From contig NZ_VOBG01000008.1 in assembly GCF_008369295.1 (NCBI RefSeq), positions 124,001-188,000 on the forward strand: a stretch of 64,000 nt of DNA, read 5' to 3'. Below, in pieces: positions 63,349 to 64,000 of this stretch; position 1 is the stretch's first letter, and each line of letters begins with the position of its first letter. Made by a program: the position numbers and the translations under genes. This DNA is from Pseudomonas sp. ANT_H4. Lineage in GTDB: Bacteria; Pseudomonadota; Gammaproteobacteria; Pseudomonadales; Pseudomonadaceae. The notes under the pieces were generated by a model, which did not search any database, had not been told where the DNA came from, and was given only the letters and a program-made list of their open reading frames with translations.

Positions 63349-64000
63349 CTATGCCGCGTCCTGAACTAAAAGGCCTTCCTCTTCAAGAATCAACCGAACC
63401 TCTGCGAGCGCTTCCTTGACCATCAAGTTGAGCTCTTTCTTGATTCCGTCTCTCCAGCGATATCGGGTTGACTCGGGCGCCGCATCGATATCCCAAGTAT
63501 TCATGTCGTAAAAGCTGTCAGGCAGGACGATCAGATCCTGATCCAGCGCCTCAAGCCTTGCGCGCTCCGACTTCCCGGCTGCAATCGCTGCGCCGATCAA
63601 TTTATCGCGGCGAGAGTCATCGACCTCAAGAGGGATTTCCACCGTTACCGATGTTGGCCCTTTCCGCTTTGCTCCTTTCATCTTCGGGATCGACCAAGTG
63701 GTGACGGCCTTATGTACGAACAGCGCTGGTGCGGGGCTAGGCACCAGAGGGATGATGCCGGTGATCGCCTGCAACCGCCTGGCACGGCCAGTGCTGTACT
63801 TAGCCCCCAGCACGTCCCAGTGGCGAGGCTTGAGCATGTGGTGCAGTCGAGCAGCCAGCCAATAGTCAACCTGGGCTCGGTCCAAATCACCGCTACCAGA
63901 AGAGAGTGATGCAAGGCAGCCGCCATCCGCTTCGCTGGGGTTGTAGAGCTTCTGCCATGCCTGCCCCTTAGATGCGCCCTTCTCACCAGCGGCAAGCGCT
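63349..64000 (-). CDS. Q-like late regulator candidate (5' end outside window)
   Basis: The frame stays open to the window edge, so the gene is partial. The visible 217 residues include GASKGQAWQKLYNPSEADGG near the edge, then DLDRAQVDYWLAARLHHML and a basic central region (PKMKGAKRKGPTSVTV). Position just upstream of the lysis/packaging genes on the same strand fits a phage antitermination (Q-type) protein. I do not recognise the family firmly. A TTG at 63885 is not its start. Confidence 0.5.
   Translation of the reverse strand, partial: ALAAGEKGASKGQAWQKLYNPSEADGGCLASLSSGSGDLDRAQVDYWLAARLHHMLKPRHWDVLGAKYSTGRARRLQAITGIIPLVPSPAPALFVHKAVTTWSIPKMKGAKRKGPTSVTVEIPLEVDDSRRDKLIGAAIAAGKSERARLEALDQDLIVLPDSFYDMNTWDIDAAPESTRYRWRDGIKKELNLMVKEALAEVRLILEEEGLLVQDAA

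Larger units (their letters stand above)
34136..64000. mobile_element. Siphovirus prophage (left 30 kb; right part outside window)
   Basis: A continuous minus-strand block encodes, in lambda-like order from right to left, packaging, head, connector, tail, tail tip, fibre and lysis genes. The only plus-strand gene is at 41610. Structural genes look intact and in frame, so the element is probably not a degraded relic. No integrase, repressor, replication or attR is in the window; they should lie to the right of 64000. Between attL and Rz (34193-34303) I see only a weak stem-loop. Confidence 0.9.

Noticed and set aside
63678..63995. 105-residue minus-strand frame at the right edge
   Set aside because: A different frame in the same place continues without a stop into the Q-like candidate and has better protein character.

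Overview
The window looks like a chromosome segment of a Pseudomonas of the P. fluorescens group. Evidence: groES-groEL with a GGM-tailed GroEL, the gene order dgkA-erdR-DTW protein-LOG protein-recX-recA-cinA, an fpr/finR divergent pair, rhlG, the mprF plus alanyl-PG-hydrolase-like pair, and Pseudomonas-type REP palindromes. No database search was possible. Assignments rest on recognised motifs, gene order and remembered family sequences.

Bases 1-31909 are ordinary core genome. In order: groEL/groES, fxsA, a HugZ-like heme protein, two SDR enzymes, a DUF481 outer-membrane protein, an alkyltransferase-like protein, ampG, proS, a lipoprotein, dinB (LexA box), two tandem initiator tRNA genes, mprF with its hydrolase partner, kup, rimO, a GNAT, a pseudouridine-synthase homologue that has lost its catalytic Asp, a YehS protein, rhlG, trmO, fpr/finR, dgkA, erdR, a DTW protein, a secreted protein, a LOG protein, recX, recA (LexA box) and cinA/pncC.

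Bases 31910-34135 are the cinA-mutS interval, where many fluorescent pseudomonads carry a tailocin (R-type bacteriocin). Here only a LydA-like holin and a PrtR/LexA-type self-cleaving repressor remain. Palindromic ATGCAT-type sites lie on both sides of the repressor gene. The first 18 codons of mutS follow at 34082 and are cut off by foreign DNA at about 34135.

Bases ~34136-64000 are most of a siphovirus prophage, with almost every gene on the minus strand. From right to left: a Q-like protein (partial at the window edge), two small membrane proteins, an Ntn-hydrolase and a zinc metallopeptidase, terminase small and large subunits, portal, MuF, a DUF2829 (Tad2-like anti-Thoeris) protein, scaffold, capsid, connectors, tail tube, a G/G-T pair with a canonical -1 slippery heptamer, tape measure, lambda M/L/K/I/J-type tail-tip genes, fibre genes, and an SleB-type endolysin with Rz/Rz1. 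Replication, integrase and immunity genes and the right attachment site should lie beyond base 64000.

The main point of interest is that the prophage sits inside the 5' end of mutS, next to SOS genes (recA, dinB) and a SOS-type repressor. Mismatch repair may therefore be off, or under phage control, in the lysogen. Other notable features are an apparently deleted tailocin locus, a repeated hairpin/Shine-Dalgarno cassette in front of late phage genes, a candidate anti-Thoeris protein, two related endonuclease-like insertions in the tail operon, and a plus-strand small gene inside it.
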